Positions 35,601-45,760 of a DNA stretch of 64,000 nucleotides are shown piece after piece. Source of the DNA: Bacteroidales bacterium (GTDB lineage Bacteria; Bacteroidota; Bacteroidia; Bacteroidales; F082); contig JAFYJV010000020.1 in NCBI GenBank assembly GCA_017537965.1, forward strand, positions 1-64,000, read 5' to 3'. Position numbers and translations under genes: made by a program. The notes under the pieces were generated by a model. The model had not been told where the DNA came from and did not search any database. It saw only the letters and a list, made by a program, of their open reading frames with translations. The stretch's first letter is position 1. Every line of letters starts with the position of its first letter.

Positions 35601-35850
35601 TCACTACCCAAGGGTATGCGACGTCATTGTCCCAGTAGAAAGGAATGTCACCCGATTCAAAGTCGAAGGAAGTGTTGAACATTTCCGTACCCCAACACAC
35701 CTTGGCTGTGGTGCTGTTGAAAAAGCCGGCATCAGGATAATACTTGGCCTGGACCTGGAACGCCGAAGGTTGCGCCATCGCCCCTAAGGCAAATAAAAAG
35801 AGGAACGCTGTGAAAACAAGGTTCCTTTTTCGATGCGTACAATTTTTCAT
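29659..35850 (-). CDS. giant InlB-B-repeat surface protein with two fibronectin III domains and T9SS sorting domain
   Basis: A 2063-residue exported protein, probably a surface adhesin or stalk. A signal peptide (1-26) is followed by an N-terminal lectin/jelly-roll-like region (about 27-300; MSSLQATVDFVEAGTISFFAG) and about 18 repeats of 70-80 residues of the divergent InlB B-repeat type (consensus ATANPTEGGTV..G.GTY..G..CTLTA....GYTF..WT). Two fibronectin type III domains interrupt the series (starting CKQPTQFEAIEVGPDNAT and CEQPTELTATEVGTNQAT). A T9SS sorting domain ends the protein (VSLFPNPAKYKLNIEAS...GTYVIRLTT). Two central repeats are nearly identical at DNA level (30574-31047) and visibly richer in GC than their neighbours. 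It has its own promoter and a strong terminator. Confidence 0.93.
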   Translation of the reverse strand: MKNCTHRKRNLVFTAFLFLFALGAMAQPSAFQVQAKYYPDAGFFNSTTAKVCWGTEMFNTSFDFESGDIPFYWDNDVAYPWVVTTLDSTDFPGCPSGKCLMSGNKGVDNSMSSLQATVDFVEAGTISFFAGCFGETSYGNSYDLCTFYIDSVEQFSYGGIESWDTYTYQVSAGSHTFIWSFSKDVSDEGYGDAFFLDDVVFTGLATPAAFDIEIDANTRFNIYLDRCYGVTSNQELIASNVSGNQFIDENWLNYAEGSYEYGVEILGTGAETQTIYWSHCLTKPDIAYYHINVTVDPVDAGTVSGGGTYGEGQTITLRAKPNIGYSFNGWYLNGEEFAYDNPLVLSATDELFSVSDTAQFTAHFELGGISVDIYADPEEGGTVEFVELGEDDDSYPMVGDSIVLIAKPNHGYKFVNWTVEGIEQHKGQFVLDPARPQDTIILDFDFLNRVFEGVEFDEFSESLLAMFTAHFEKESFEITTTSDPLGGGTVSGAGLYRYGDTCTLTATPNIGYYFWSWLRDQQSAVFDNPYSFTVADSAFIEARFQPNYYHAYVISLPEDVGYTTFGDDEDENERFIKIGDTVTLHAYLNDGYEFVKWTVRGWIEAKSEFELPTDSANYTFIVDSVFLNNVYASVEENLDDSGNIAINFIANYKVSCKQPTQFEAIEVGPDNATFSWIENGISESWDVYYRPKPSTGATGADPYQSVQASDTIFMLTDLVPSTTYQAFVIPSCGIDATNGNYDENVASATIEFTTTAGYEISVTCYPEGAGIVTGTGTYLPGDSCTLTVTTKLGYMFSYWAQGNDWYNQTEISFVVTGNVNFAAYFSTIYYSAYVNAMPEDGGTPYFGDDSNDLMTYSSFVIGDTVTLNTSINDGFVFDKWTVEGESYAKSAFTLAADSTHYTFLVDSAFLSQVNESVDDLENGLDHIIVYFTANFNVACEQPTELTATEVGTNQATLSWIENANADLWYVYYHAVPSVPTPAAEPDQVVQASDTIFILTNLQPHTTYQAFVVPSCGIDATNGNYDENLASTTIEFTTEALVYSITATANPSNGGTITGGGLIDGVGEFENGETCTLTALPSEGYIFVNWTENTATADSVVVSTDATLEFVVEGERTLFANFQLIEYYPAITAYPEGYGYAWVDSDNSQIIHYGEEVILKARPYWGYRFVKWTTLNEDGNPSLELSRDTVYNFTMNIDHILTDLYPEGGEIEFIANFELDSFKITATANPIEGGAVIAEGFVNGVGTFEYLSNCEVKATPSVGYHFMNWSEDGEVVSTDSIYIFQVTDERFLVANFEIDSYEVAVVTIDPIEGGTITGDGIVDGSGTFNYGDGCTLTAVPSVGYHFVNWIEDGQVVSTTATYSFTVTGAVSLTAHFALNSYTITATADPTEGGTVRGEGLVDGSGTYNHFSTCELTARANEGYTFTGWSEDGTIFTTDTTISFSVEGARTLVANFTLNSYEIEATANPTEGGTIEGAGTYYHGEDCTLTAIANEGYSFINWTKDGSQVTTENSFTFTVTEAGTYEAEFSKKRYTITAKANPEAGGTVTGTGSYEYGSTATVTATAADGYTFVKWTQNGNQVSTDAVYSFTVTGRRTLVANFTLNSYEITATAEPAEGGTVTGEGLVNGTGTYNHGTTCTLTATAAEGYTFAGWTEDGEAVGTAATYEFTVTGARTLVATFELNSYEVTATAEPAEGGTVTGEGLVNGTGTYNHGETCTLTATAAEGYTFAGWTEDGETVGTAATYEFTVTGARTLVATFELNSYEIVATANPSNGGTVDGAGTYNYGESCTLKATSNNGYTFERWTENGMTVSTDATYEFTVTGARTLVARFTLATYEITATANPTEGGTVEGAGTYNHFFTCTLTATAAEGYTFVNWTKDNEVVSTDASYSFVVTEAAAYVANFSLAAFEIKAKTDPEDSGDIEGIGFYNYGETCTLTVIPFNEYQFVNWTLNGQVVSEEASFSFVVTESCNYVAHLRHWEGVAEHTGFTVSLFPNPAKYKLNIEASEPVKMLEIYTINGALVSQQSNCSEMIEINVENFAIGTYVIRLTTDSAVEIRKFVKK
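30574..31047. repeat. two near-identical 237-bp tandem repeats inside the giant gene
   Basis: Units 30574-30810 and 30811-31047 differ at only about half a dozen positions that I can see. The other repeats of the same protein have diverged strongly. Each unit equals one 79-residue InlB B-repeat. Confidence 0.85.
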
Positions 35851-35942
35851 AACTTAACTATTTAATTAACTATTTGATTGTTTGTAATTTACACTATATA
35901 TTGATAGATGAAGAGTCTTCAAAAAGACACTTTTCCATCATG

Positions 35943-35974
35943 CAAAGTTAAAAAAATCCTTCAAAAAACTCAAA
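35943..35974 (-). promoter_or_regulatory. promoter of the giant repeat protein gene
   Basis: On the minus strand TTTG (35974-35971) is followed after 20 bases by TAACTTTG (35950-35943), 92 bases before the start codon. Spacing and sequence fit the Bacteroidota consensus. Confidence 0.65.
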
Positions 35975-36011
35975 AATGATATTAAAATGGCAATATTTTA
36001 AAGAACAAATG

Positions 36012-36019
36012 TAATTTTG
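36012..36019 (+). promoter_or_regulatory. -7 promoter element for the EFR1-GH92-glycosylase operon
   Basis: TAATTTTG fits TAnnTTTG, 29 bases upstream of the ATG at 36049. Confidence 0.5.
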
Positions 36020-36048
36020 TGTTCGGTTTCCCTTAAAAACAAACACCT

Positions 36049-36825
36049 ATGATCTTCTATTTCTCCGGATGCGGCAACAGCCGCCATGTGGCCGAGACTA
36101 TCGCAACAAGCCTTCATGACACCTTGGTTTTCATCCCTGAAGCGGCACGCGAAAACCGCTATGAATATGCTTTATCCGAGGGCGAAAGGCTCGGCTTCGT
36201 GTTCCCCATATATGCTTGGGCACCTCCGAAGTTGGTGCTCGACTTTGTGAAAAAGCTCCAATTGGCCTCCATGCCCGACTATGTCTATTTCGCCTGTACC
36301 TGCGGCGACGAATGCGGAAAAACGGAGAACTTCTTCCGTAAAGCCATGGAAGAAAAAGGCTGGTCGTTGTCGGCCTGCTTCAGCATGAAGATGCCAGAGA
36401 CCTATATCGGGATGCCCGGCTTCAAGCTCGACACGGAGGAGAAAGCTGCGCAAAAGATTGAGGCCACTGAAGCCACCATGAAACGCAACATTCCACGACT
36501 GATCAACAAAGAGCAATTCTCGGAAATGGATCTGGGCAAGGCGGCTTGGCTGAAGAGCTATGTCATCAACAAGAGTTTCAACAAGTACGCCACCGACGAC
36601 AGCAAGTACCATGTGGATTTGAAGAAATGCATTTCTTGCGGCAAATGTGTTGAAGTCTGTCCCTTGCAAAACATCAAATTACCACAAGGCGAACCCGTAT
36701 GGCACGGACACTGCACCATGTGCATGGCTTGCTACCACCATTGCCCCGTGAACGCCATCCAATACGGCAAAGGAACCGAGGGGAAAGGACAGTATTATTT
36801 TAAGAAGACAGAAGATAGAAGTTAG
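36049..36825 (+). CDS. EFR1 family ferredoxin (flavodoxin-like plus 2[4Fe-4S])
   Basis: A 258-residue cytoplasmic electron-transfer protein. The N-terminal half is flavodoxin-like (IFYFSGCGNSRHVAETIA, an FMN-phosphate-loop pattern). The C-terminal ~65 residues carry two 4Fe-4S cluster motifs, CISCGKCVEVCP (near residue 196) and CTMCMACYHHCP (near 222). This is the EFR1 arrangement, whose redox partner is unknown. It lies 18 bases upstream of a GH92 gene, with no evident functional link. Confidence 0.92.
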   Translation: MIFYFSGCGNSRHVAETIATSLHDTLVFIPEAARENRYEYALSEGERLGFVFPIYAWAPPKLVLDFVKKLQLASMPDYVYFACTCGDECGKTENFFRKAMEEKGWSLSACFSMKMPETYIGMPGFKLDTEEKAAQKIEATEATMKRNIPRLINKEQFSEMDLGKAAWLKSYVINKSFNKYATDDSKYHVDLKKCISCGKCVEVCPLQNIKLPQGEPVWHGHCTMCMACYHHCPVNAIQYGKGTEGKGQYYFKKTEDRS

Positions 36826-36843
36826 AAGTAAGGAGAATTTGAG

Positions 36844-39072
36844 ATGAAACAGTATTGTTTTATGGTGGCCTTATTGTTGCTGCCGCTATTTACGATCGCA
36901 CAGAACACAAAGGATTATACCGAATACGTGAATCCTTTCATAGGAACACAGACCGACGAGACGGGAGCGTTGAGCGGAAGCACCTTCCCCGGGGCCACCC
37001 TACCACAAGGCATGGTGCAACTGAGTCCCGAAACGGAACAGATGGTCACATGGGATCCCTGCTCGGGCTACGACTATAATAAAGATGTGATCTATGGCTT
37101 CACCCACACCCACCTCAGCGGTACAGGCTGCACCGACCTCATCGATGTGAGCCTGATGCCATTAAGCCGAGAGGTGACACCCGAGCAACTTAAGGCAGCC
37201 GACTTCGGTCAGCATTACAGCCATGCCAAGGAATCCGCCCATCCAGGATATTATCAAGTACTGTTACAGGAAAGCGGTGTGAATGTGGAGCTTTCGGCTA
37301 CGGTACGGACAGGCATCCATCGCTATACCTTCCCCGAAGGAAAGCCCCAGACTGTCGTGTTGGACTTGGATCGTGGCACCTATCGGGGCGATGCCTATTA
37401 CTCCGGCCGCCGTTACTACGATATCATCCAAGCACAACTGCGAATCGTTGACGACCACACCATTGAGGGTTATCGTGTCGTATGCGGATGGGCTAAGCTG
37501 CGCAAGATTTATTTCCGCGCCGAATTCTCCAGGCCGATTACCGGGCATCTGCTGATGAACGGCGGGCTCGATGTCGGCAACAGCGACGTGGTGAACGGAC
37601 GCACATTGCGTGCTGCGCTCAGCTTCGACCCCGCCGAAGGTAAGGAGTTGACCGTGAAAGTAGCCATCTCGCCGGTGGATAACGACGGTGCCCGCAAGAA
37701 CATGCAGGCTGAAGCCGTCAGTTGGAATTTCAATGAATACGTCCAAGCCGCTCATGACGCCTGGCAGCGCGAGCTCAGCCGCATCGACGTTGAGGGCACC
37801 GTCGAGCAGAAGACCATCTTCTACACCGGCCTCTACCATGTGCTGATGCAACCCAACACCATGAGCGACGTGGATGGCCGTTACATGGACACCAACTTCG
37901 AGATCAAGCAGATGCCCAAAGGCCAGACCTACCACAGCACTTTCAGCTTGTGGGATACTTTCCGCGCCGCGCATCCACTTTATACCCTCATTGCGCCTGA
38001 CATCGCCGCACAGTTTGTCCGCGATATGGTAATTCACCATAAGACCTACGGCTACCTGCCTATCTGGGACCTTTGGGGACAGGACAACTATTGCATGATC
38101 GGAAACCACGCCATTCCCGTGTTGGCCGACGCCATCTTAGGCGAGATCCCCGGCATCGATGTGGAGGAAACCTATCAAGCCATGGTCGAAAGCAGCACCC
38201 GCAGCCATTTGAATTCGCCTTTCGAGATTTGGGAAAAGTACCATTACCTGCCGCAAACCTTACAGGACGAGAGTGTGAGCATTACCATGGAGCAATGCTT
38301 TGACGACGCTTGCGTGGCGTTAGTGGCCAAAAAACTGGGCAAGATGGATGATTACGAGCGTTTTTATCAACGCAGCATGTATTATAAGAATCTCTTTGAC
38401 CCCGAGACGGGTTTCTTCCGTCCAAAGGACGAAAACGGCAACTGGTTGGAAGGCTTCGATCCGCTCAGCTACGAACAGCCCTGCTTTGTGGAGGGCAACG
38501 CCTGGCAATATCTATGGTTTGTGCCCCAGGATCCGCAAGGTTTGATCGACCTATTCGGCGGCAAGAAAGGGTTCCTGAAGAAGCTTGACGAGAACTTCAG
38601 CCTCACAGCCACTTCTGGCGAGGTCAATGGCAACGCCAGCGGTTTTATCGGACAGTATGCTCACGGCAACGAGCCCAGCCATCACACCGTATATCTCTAC
38701 AACTTCGCAGGCAAACCCGAACGCACCCAAGAGCTGGTGGAACAGGTTCGTAGTGAGTTCTATCGGGCTACGCCATGCGGCTATGCAGGCAACGACGATT
38801 GTGGGCAGATGTCGGCTTGGTACATCTTCTCCGCCCTCGGCTTCTATCCTTTCCACGCCGGTTCAGCAGAGTATGTCATTGGCACGCCTTTGTTCACCAA
38901 GGCCACCTTGCATCTTGAAAACGGTAAGGATTTCGTGATCAGTGCTCCGAATAAAAACCCGGACCGCATGCATGTGAAAAGCGTGATGTTAAATGGCCAA
39001 CCCATTAAGGACTACACCATTACCCATCAGCAAATCATGGCTGGCGGGACATTGGAATTCAAGATGAAGTAA
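36844..39072 (+). CDS. GH92 family glycosidase (alpha-mannosidase type), secreted
   Basis: A 742-residue calcium-dependent exo-alpha-mannosidase-type enzyme. A classical signal peptide (1-20, LFTIAQ) replaces the lipoprotein signal of the paralogue at 52. The family start reads YVNPFIGTQTDETGALSG. The catalytic-region motif appears as AHGNEPSHH (near residue 607; the other copy has NHGNEP), followed by GNDDCGQMSAW. Length is normal. It is preceded by EFR1 and followed after 2 bases by a uracil-DNA-glycosylase-like gene. The two paralogues differ enough that distinct substrates or locations are likely. Confidence 0.94.
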   Translation: MKQYCFMVALLLLPLFTIAQNTKDYTEYVNPFIGTQTDETGALSGSTFPGATLPQGMVQLSPETEQMVTWDPCSGYDYNKDVIYGFTHTHLSGTGCTDLIDVSLMPLSREVTPEQLKAADFGQHYSHAKESAHPGYYQVLLQESGVNVELSATVRTGIHRYTFPEGKPQTVVLDLDRGTYRGDAYYSGRRYYDIIQAQLRIVDDHTIEGYRVVCGWAKLRKIYFRAEFSRPITGHLLMNGGLDVGNSDVVNGRTLRAALSFDPAEGKELTVKVAISPVDNDGARKNMQAEAVSWNFNEYVQAAHDAWQRELSRIDVEGTVEQKTIFYTGLYHVLMQPNTMSDVDGRYMDTNFEIKQMPKGQTYHSTFSLWDTFRAAHPLYTLIAPDIAAQFVRDMVIHHKTYGYLPIWDLWGQDNYCMIGNHAIPVLADAILGEIPGIDVEETYQAMVESSTRSHLNSPFEIWEKYHYLPQTLQDESVSITMEQCFDDACVALVAKKLGKMDDYERFYQRSMYYKNLFDPETGFFRPKDENGNWLEGFDPLSYEQPCFVEGNAWQYLWFVPQDPQGLIDLFGGKKGFLKKLDENFSLTATSGEVNGNASGFIGQYAHGNEPSHHTVYLYNFAGKPERTQELVEQVRSEFYRATPCGYAGNDDCGQMSAWYIFSALGFYPFHAGSAEYVIGTPLFTKATLHLENGKDFVISAPNKNPDRMHVKSVMLNGQPIKDYTITHQQIMAGGTLEFKMK

Positions 39073-39074
39073 TC

Positions 39075-39650
39075 ATGACCCTCGAACACCATCCTTTGGA
39101 GCCTTTTCTGCCCGAAAACGCCCGTCTGCTCTTCCTTGGGAGCTTCCCGCCGCCGAAGCAACGTTGGTGCATGGATTTCTATTACCCCAACTTCCAAAAC
39201 GACCATTGGCGCATCGAAGGGGCAGCGTGGTTCAACGACCGCAACTATTTCGTGGATGTTGCGAAAAAGCGTTTCATAAAAGAAAGAATTGTGGATTTCC
39301 TGAACCAAAAAGGGATTGCCTTATATGACACCGCACAAACCGTCAACCGACTGAAAGACAATGCATCGGATGCCTTCTTGGAGATTGTGGAGCCAACAGA
39401 TATCAAGGCTTTGCTGCAACACATCCCGCAATGCCATGCCATCGCCACCACAGGCGAGAAGGCTACAGGTGAAGTTTGTCGCTATTTCGGTGTGGAAGGC
39501 ATCCCCGCATTAGGAAGCAAGACCGTACTCGAAAAGGATCTGATTCTCTACCGACTCCCCTCTTCGTCAAGGGCGTATCCATTGGCTTTTGAGAAGAAAG
39601 TGGAGGCGTATCAAGCACTGTTTTTGGAGCTTTGGGGCACACTTAGATAG
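39075..39650 (+). CDS. uracil-DNA glycosylase family protein
   Basis: A 191-residue protein of the uracil-DNA glycosylase superfamily (the mismatch-specific MUG/TDG-like branch). The active-site strand LLFLGSFPPPKQRWCMDFYYPNF includes the G-S-x-P water-activating loop. The second motif LYRLPSSSRAYP is in the place of the HPSP/NPSG loop. It would excise uracil or damaged pyrimidines from DNA. The start is 2 bases after the GH92 stop, so co-transcription is likely although the functions differ. Its 3' end overlaps the convergent helicase gene by 8 bases. Confidence 0.85.
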   Translation: MTLEHHPLEPFLPENARLLFLGSFPPPKQRWCMDFYYPNFQNDHWRIEGAAWFNDRNYFVDVAKKRFIKERIVDFLNQKGIALYDTAQTVNRLKDNASDAFLEIVEPTDIKALLQHIPQCHAIATTGEKATGEVCRYFGVEGIPALGSKTVLEKDLILYRLPSSSRAYPLAFEKKVEAYQALFLELWGTLR

Positions 39651-41898
39651 GCGCATCCTCCGTCTGATCGAAAAACCCGTCACGTCGCAACTCACACTGC
39701 ACCATCTTGATCTCACTGTAGCCGTAATCGTCGCCGAGCACCTCTTTGGCCGAGCCAATGGCGGGATCGCACGTCGATTCAAAATAGTCGCGAATCGTGT
39801 TGTAATGCTCTTCGCTGACGAACTGAAACGCATCATATACGTCTTGCTCGATGAGGCGGTAAATGTGGCTGTAAATCGTTGACACCGTCATGTTTCGTTC
39901 CGCAGCAATCTGTTTCGGATTCAAGCCTTCGTCGATCATGCTTTTGGTGATTTCAAAAGTGCTGGTTTTTGGTGTTTTCATTTCCGTTTTTGTTTTCTTT
40001 TTTGACTTGGTCTTCTTTTGGGTACCAGTATCGCTGTCGTCGATCGCAGCCAATGCTTTGGCCCTCAGATACGCCTGGATGCTAAACCCCTTGAGGCAGG
40101 ACTCCAAACAGCGTTGCTTAATGGTAAGATCTTCCTTCAACTGGTTCAGGATTTCGTTAAATCGTTCATTGACAGCCTTGTTGCTGGTCTTGAAAGACAG
40201 ATCGAAAAGGCCGTCGGTCAGGTTTTCAAGATGCTCTTTGAAATATGCGGCTCCTTTTTTCAGTCGTTCTTGAAGCAACTGATTCTGCTCACAACAAGGC
40301 ACTTTGGCGTGAAGTGACTTGATTTGACTTTCAAACTTGCTGCTCACTCCGCACAGCGTTTCCAAAAACTTGCTCCGGCGTTGCGAGAGGTCTTGTATCA
40401 AGTCTGTGTTGAATAGGTTCTCGTTGTCGTAAAGCACCTTCATCAACTTGCCAAAATCCTTGTAAAGACCATAGAAATCAATCAGTTCCATCATGGCATC
40501 CTGCTCAAACTCATGCCGCAGTTGATCGACTTTTTCTTGTGTTGGCTCCAGTTCGGGGATGTGCTCCACAAACTGATTCACCGAGAAGTCGTTCACCAAA
40601 GCGTTGGAAGGAATTCGTGTTTTCAGCACCAGGCCATCAAGCGAGGTACAGCGACTCAAGGCAACATACACCTGCCCGTGAGCAAAGGCCTGCGCGGCAT
40701 CGACGATGAGTTTGTCGAAGGTCAGTCCCTGGCTTTTGTGAATGGTGACCGCCCAAGCCAACCGCAAAGGTATCTGGGTGAAACTGCCGATCTCGTTTTC
40801 CTCAATATTCTGGTTTTCGGCATTGATGCTGTATTCCATGTTTTGCCATGTCAACTTCGAAACAGCTATCACCTCGTCTTCGCACCGCACCGCCACACTG
40901 TTGGTATCCTCATCGTAGCCCACTACTCGCCCGATCTTTCCGTTGAAAAATGCTTTTTCGGGACTGGGGTCGTTCTTGACAAACATCACCTGGGCGCCTA
41001 TTTTCAGCTCTAAATTCTCTTTGGTGGGAAAGGTGTTTTCAGGAAAAGTCCCTTTGACCTCCGCCCTAATGACCAGCGGCTTTGAGGGAAGCGCTTTCAG
41101 CTTCGACTCGTTGATCTCATCCGCTTGAAAGTTGTGGGTCGTGAGGGTGATGTAGCCTTCGTTGTCGTCGGGAACAAAATTGGGCAGATACCGCTGGTTC
41201 AGCAGTCGGATACATTCAGCGTCCATACGGTTGTCGCGCACCTTGTTGAGCAGGGCGATGAAGTCGGCATCGTGTTGCCGATAGATATGATCCAGCTCCA
41301 CACAGAGATAAGGTGTCTTTTGCAGGACATGGCTGCCAAAGAAATAAACACTCTGATAATAAGGCGCCAGTATCTCCCACTCCTCGGGCTTGGCTACGGG
41401 AGCCAGCTGATGCACATCGCCTATCATGAGCAGCTGCACCCCGCCAAAGGGTTTCGGCGATCTCCTGGCACGACGCAGCACCGCATCGATGGCGTCAAGC
41501 ACATCGGCCCTGACCATGCTGATCTCATCGATGATAAGCAAGTCAAGGCTGCGTATGATGTTTAGCTTGCTTTTCCGAAGTTTCTGATATTGTGATGCTA
41601 AAGCTTTGGCCGAAGTGCCTTGGGAAGAATCGCCAGTTCGTGATTTTTGAGCGTCTTCGGGGATCTGTGGCCCAAAGGGCAATTGAAAGAAAGAGTGTAT
41701 GGTCTGTCCACCCGCATTGATGGCTGCCACACCCGTTGGGGCGACTACCACCATGCGTTTGTAAGTTTTTTCGTGTAGGTTTCGCAGAAACGTGGTCTTG
41801 CCCGTGCCCGCCCTTCCTGTCAGGAAGATGTGCGAGTCGGTGTAAAGTACCAATTCTTCAACAAAATCAAGCTTCTGATTGGCAAACACTTGTTTCAT
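39643..41898 (-). CDS. Pif1-like DNA helicase with C-terminal HTH domain
   Basis: A 751-residue superfamily 1B helicase, probably 5'-3', acting on DNA. Walker A is GRAGTGKTT (residues 28-36), Walker B region LDLLIIDEISMVRADVLDAID (near 125), and motif III GVQLLMIGDVHQLAPV (near 153). The C-terminal helicase motifs are in AWAVTIHKSQGLTFDKLIVDAAQAF and VYVALSRCTSLDGL. The last ~90 residues form a helix-turn-helix domain (MIDEGLNPKQIAAERNMTVSTIYSHI), preceded by a Lys-rich linker. This layout is common in Bacteroidota. Exact cellular role unknown. Confidence 0.93.
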   Translation of the reverse strand: MKQVFANQKLDFVEELVLYTDSHIFLTGRAGTGKTTFLRNLHEKTYKRMVVVAPTGVAAINAGGQTIHSFFQLPFGPQIPEDAQKSRTGDSSQGTSAKALASQYQKLRKSKLNIIRSLDLLIIDEISMVRADVLDAIDAVLRRARRSPKPFGGVQLLMIGDVHQLAPVAKPEEWEILAPYYQSVYFFGSHVLQKTPYLCVELDHIYRQHDADFIALLNKVRDNRMDAECIRLLNQRYLPNFVPDDNEGYITLTTHNFQADEINESKLKALPSKPLVIRAEVKGTFPENTFPTKENLELKIGAQVMFVKNDPSPEKAFFNGKIGRVVGYDEDTNSVAVRCEDEVIAVSKLTWQNMEYSINAENQNIEENEIGSFTQIPLRLAWAVTIHKSQGLTFDKLIVDAAQAFAHGQVYVALSRCTSLDGLVLKTRIPSNALVNDFSVNQFVEHIPELEPTQEKVDQLRHEFEQDAMMELIDFYGLYKDFGKLMKVLYDNENLFNTDLIQDLSQRRSKFLETLCGVSSKFESQIKSLHAKVPCCEQNQLLQERLKKGAAYFKEHLENLTDGLFDLSFKTSNKAVNERFNEILNQLKEDLTIKQRCLESCLKGFSIQAYLRAKALAAIDDSDTGTQKKTKSKKKTKTEMKTPKTSTFEITKSMIDEGLNPKQIAAERNMTVSTIYSHIYRLIEQDVYDAFQFVSEEHYNTIRDYFESTCDPAIGSAKEVLGDDYGYSEIKMVQCELRRDGFFDQTEDAPI

Positions 41899-41915
41899 TG
41901 CGCCAAACCATTTCT

Positions 41916-42953
41916 TTATCGCAACACCTTGCTAACCGCTGCTTCTATCTGAGCCTCTCTCAACCCGTTCGCAACGATGTTCCCGTCTGGATCGAATAAG
42001 ATGATGTGGGGGATGCCGGTGATATTAAACTGTTCAGCCAGCCTCTGCGTCGGGTCAAGCACCTGAGGATAATGGATGCCCAGATCCTTCAAAGCCTTTT
42101 TGGTTGCATCCAGCTTGTCGTTTACCGGCACGCCAATGACAATGAGACCTTTGTCGCGATACTTGTTGTAAACGGCCACCACATTGGGCGTTTCTGCCCT
42201 GCACGGACCGCACCAGGAAGCCCAGAAGTCCACAAGCGTGTATTTTCCTTTTCCTACATAATCTTCAAAAACACCTTGTTCTTCGAGAATTTCGTCGTTT
42301 TCGAGAAGCGTGATCACCCCCTCTTTCGGCAAGGACTTCAAGTATTCGTAATAGCCTCCAATAGCAGCGTCTTCTTGGATGGATTTGTCAGCCTTTTCGT
42401 AAAGCTCAATGAACTCATCTTGATCGATGAAATTCATCAACAAAGTCATCGCCTGCAAGCCAAGGAGGTCGGATTGATGCGCTGTATAGACCTCGCGGCA
42501 GTGGGAGGCCATCACTTCTTTCATCTCGGATTCAAGGGCTCTCATCCCTTCCGTGTCGTCAGCATCCATCAACGGCATGATCCGATCGCTATAGCCAAGG
42601 TAGGTGGTCTTTGCCCACTGTTGCAAATCCTGCAATTCTTGCGACAAGGGACTGCCCGTCACGACCGTGGCATCGTCAGACACGGTCACCTTGATCTTCT
42701 TTGAATCTAGAATCAGCGCGATAGGTTCGTAATCCTCGCCTCGCAAAATGCTGACACCGGTATTGGGATTGAAGTTACATTGCAAGGCAAAAGCGCCATC
42801 CTTGACGGGAGCGGCATCCAACAGGGCACCCGTCATATCCACCAAGCGAACAGTATCTATCGGGTCCGTAATAGTTCCACTGATTTTACAGAGTTGATCG
42901 TCGCAGGCACAAAACAGCATAAGGCCTAATAAAGCAAACAGTATTCTTTTCAT
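41916..42953 (-). CDS. TlpA-like thiol:disulfide oxidoreductase lipoprotein
   Basis: A 345-residue lipoprotein (lipobox near LMLFCAC, Cys16 or 17) likely facing the periplasm. The N-terminal ~120 residues form a DUF4369-like beta domain (CKISGTITDPIDTVRLVDM). The C-terminal ~140 residues form a thioredoxin-like domain of the TlpA/ResA type with the active site WCGPC (near residue 247) and the cis-Pro region GIPHIILFDPDG. It would reduce or protect extracytoplasmic thiols. It lies 17 bases upstream of the helicase gene but has its own promoter element. Confidence 0.92.
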   Translation of the reverse strand: MKRILFALLGLMLFCACDDQLCKISGTITDPIDTVRLVDMTGALLDAAPVKDGAFALQCNFNPNTGVSILRGEDYEPIALILDSKKIKVTVSDDATVVTGSPLSQELQDLQQWAKTTYLGYSDRIMPLMDADDTEGMRALESEMKEVMASHCREVYTAHQSDLLGLQAMTLLMNFIDQDEFIELYEKADKSIQEDAAIGGYYEYLKSLPKEGVITLLENDEILEEQGVFEDYVGKGKYTLVDFWASWCGPCRAETPNVVAVYNKYRDKGLIVIGVPVNDKLDATKKALKDLGIHYPQVLDPTQRLAEQFNITGIPHIILFDPDGNIVANGLREAQIEAAVSKVLR

Positions 42954-42982
42954 AGTGAGATGGTTTTATTATGTTGAAGCAG

Positions 42983-42990
42983 CAAATATA
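42983..42990 (-). promoter_or_regulatory. -7 promoter element for the TlpA-like gene
   Basis: The minus strand reads TATATTTG, 29 bases before the start at 42953. Confidence 0.5.
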
Positions 42991-43006
42991 AAAAATATTT
43001 AGAATC

Positions 43007-45058
<2,052 letters not shown>

Positions 45059-45076
45059 TTTATCTTAATTTTATTG

Positions 45077-45748
45077 TTACCAGATATAAGGAATCAACTT
45101 GTATTTCACCCGTTGTTTGTATTCGCTGTAGCCTTCCAGCCCATGTTCCAGAACCGTTTCTTCGTTGCGGATACGTTTGACGATCAATGGGATGTAGAGC
45201 AGCATGATGCCGAAGGAGATCGGCGAGGCCAGCACCAAGGGCATCATCAGGAAGAGGAGGGTTGTGGCGGTGTACATCGGGTGACGGACGATGCCATAGA
45301 GACCCGTGTCGATCACCTTTTGATGTTCTTGAATTTCGATAGTCCTTGAGAGATAGGTGTTTTCGCGTAGCACCTCGGCATAAAGAAGATAGCAAGCCAA
45401 GAAAATGCCTGCCGCCGTCCATACCGCCCAGTTGGGCAACACACACCATTGGAAGCGCCAGTTGAGGCCTGCCACCACAAAGGCCGCGATGAACAGCAAG
45501 CTTGACAGAACGACCACTATCTTTTGTTCCTTTTCTTGTTCTTTGGCGTTCAGCCGTTTTTGGAGCAGTTCCGGGTTTTTGACCATCATAATGAGCCCCG
45601 CAATGAACATCGGAATGAAGAGGATGCCTATCAGCAACCATCCCTGCCAATAGTGGAGCGACCAAGCCGGAAGGAAAATGAGGATTCCCAGGATGATGAC
45701 TCCGAGAAGGAATTTGGTGAGGGCTTGAATAAAGAGTTTAGTGTTCAT
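45077..45748 (-). CDS. isoprenylcysteine carboxyl methyltransferase-like membrane protein
   Basis: A 223-residue inner-membrane protein with about five hydrophobic segments, of the ICMT/PEMT-like methyltransferase family. The conserved C-terminal part is visible: YGIVRHPMYTATTLL (the R-H-P-x-Y motif), then RIRNEETVLEHGLEGYSEYKQRVKYKLIPYIW (E-E and Y-x-x-Y). Bacterial substrates are generally unknown. It lies 12 bases after the HAD phosphatase gene. A paralogue with the same layout is at 60230. Confidence 0.88.
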   Translation of the reverse strand: MNTKLFIQALTKFLLGVIILGILIFLPAWSLHYWQGWLLIGILFIPMFIAGLIMMVKNPELLQKRLNAKEQEKEQKIVVVLSSLLFIAAFVVAGLNWRFQWCVLPNWAVWTAAGIFLACYLLYAEVLRENTYLSRTIEIQEHQKVIDTGLYGIVRHPMYTATTLLFLMMPLVLASPISFGIMLLYIPLIVKRIRNEETVLEHGLEGYSEYKQRVKYKLIPYIW

Positions 45749-45760
45749 GGGTTATCATTG

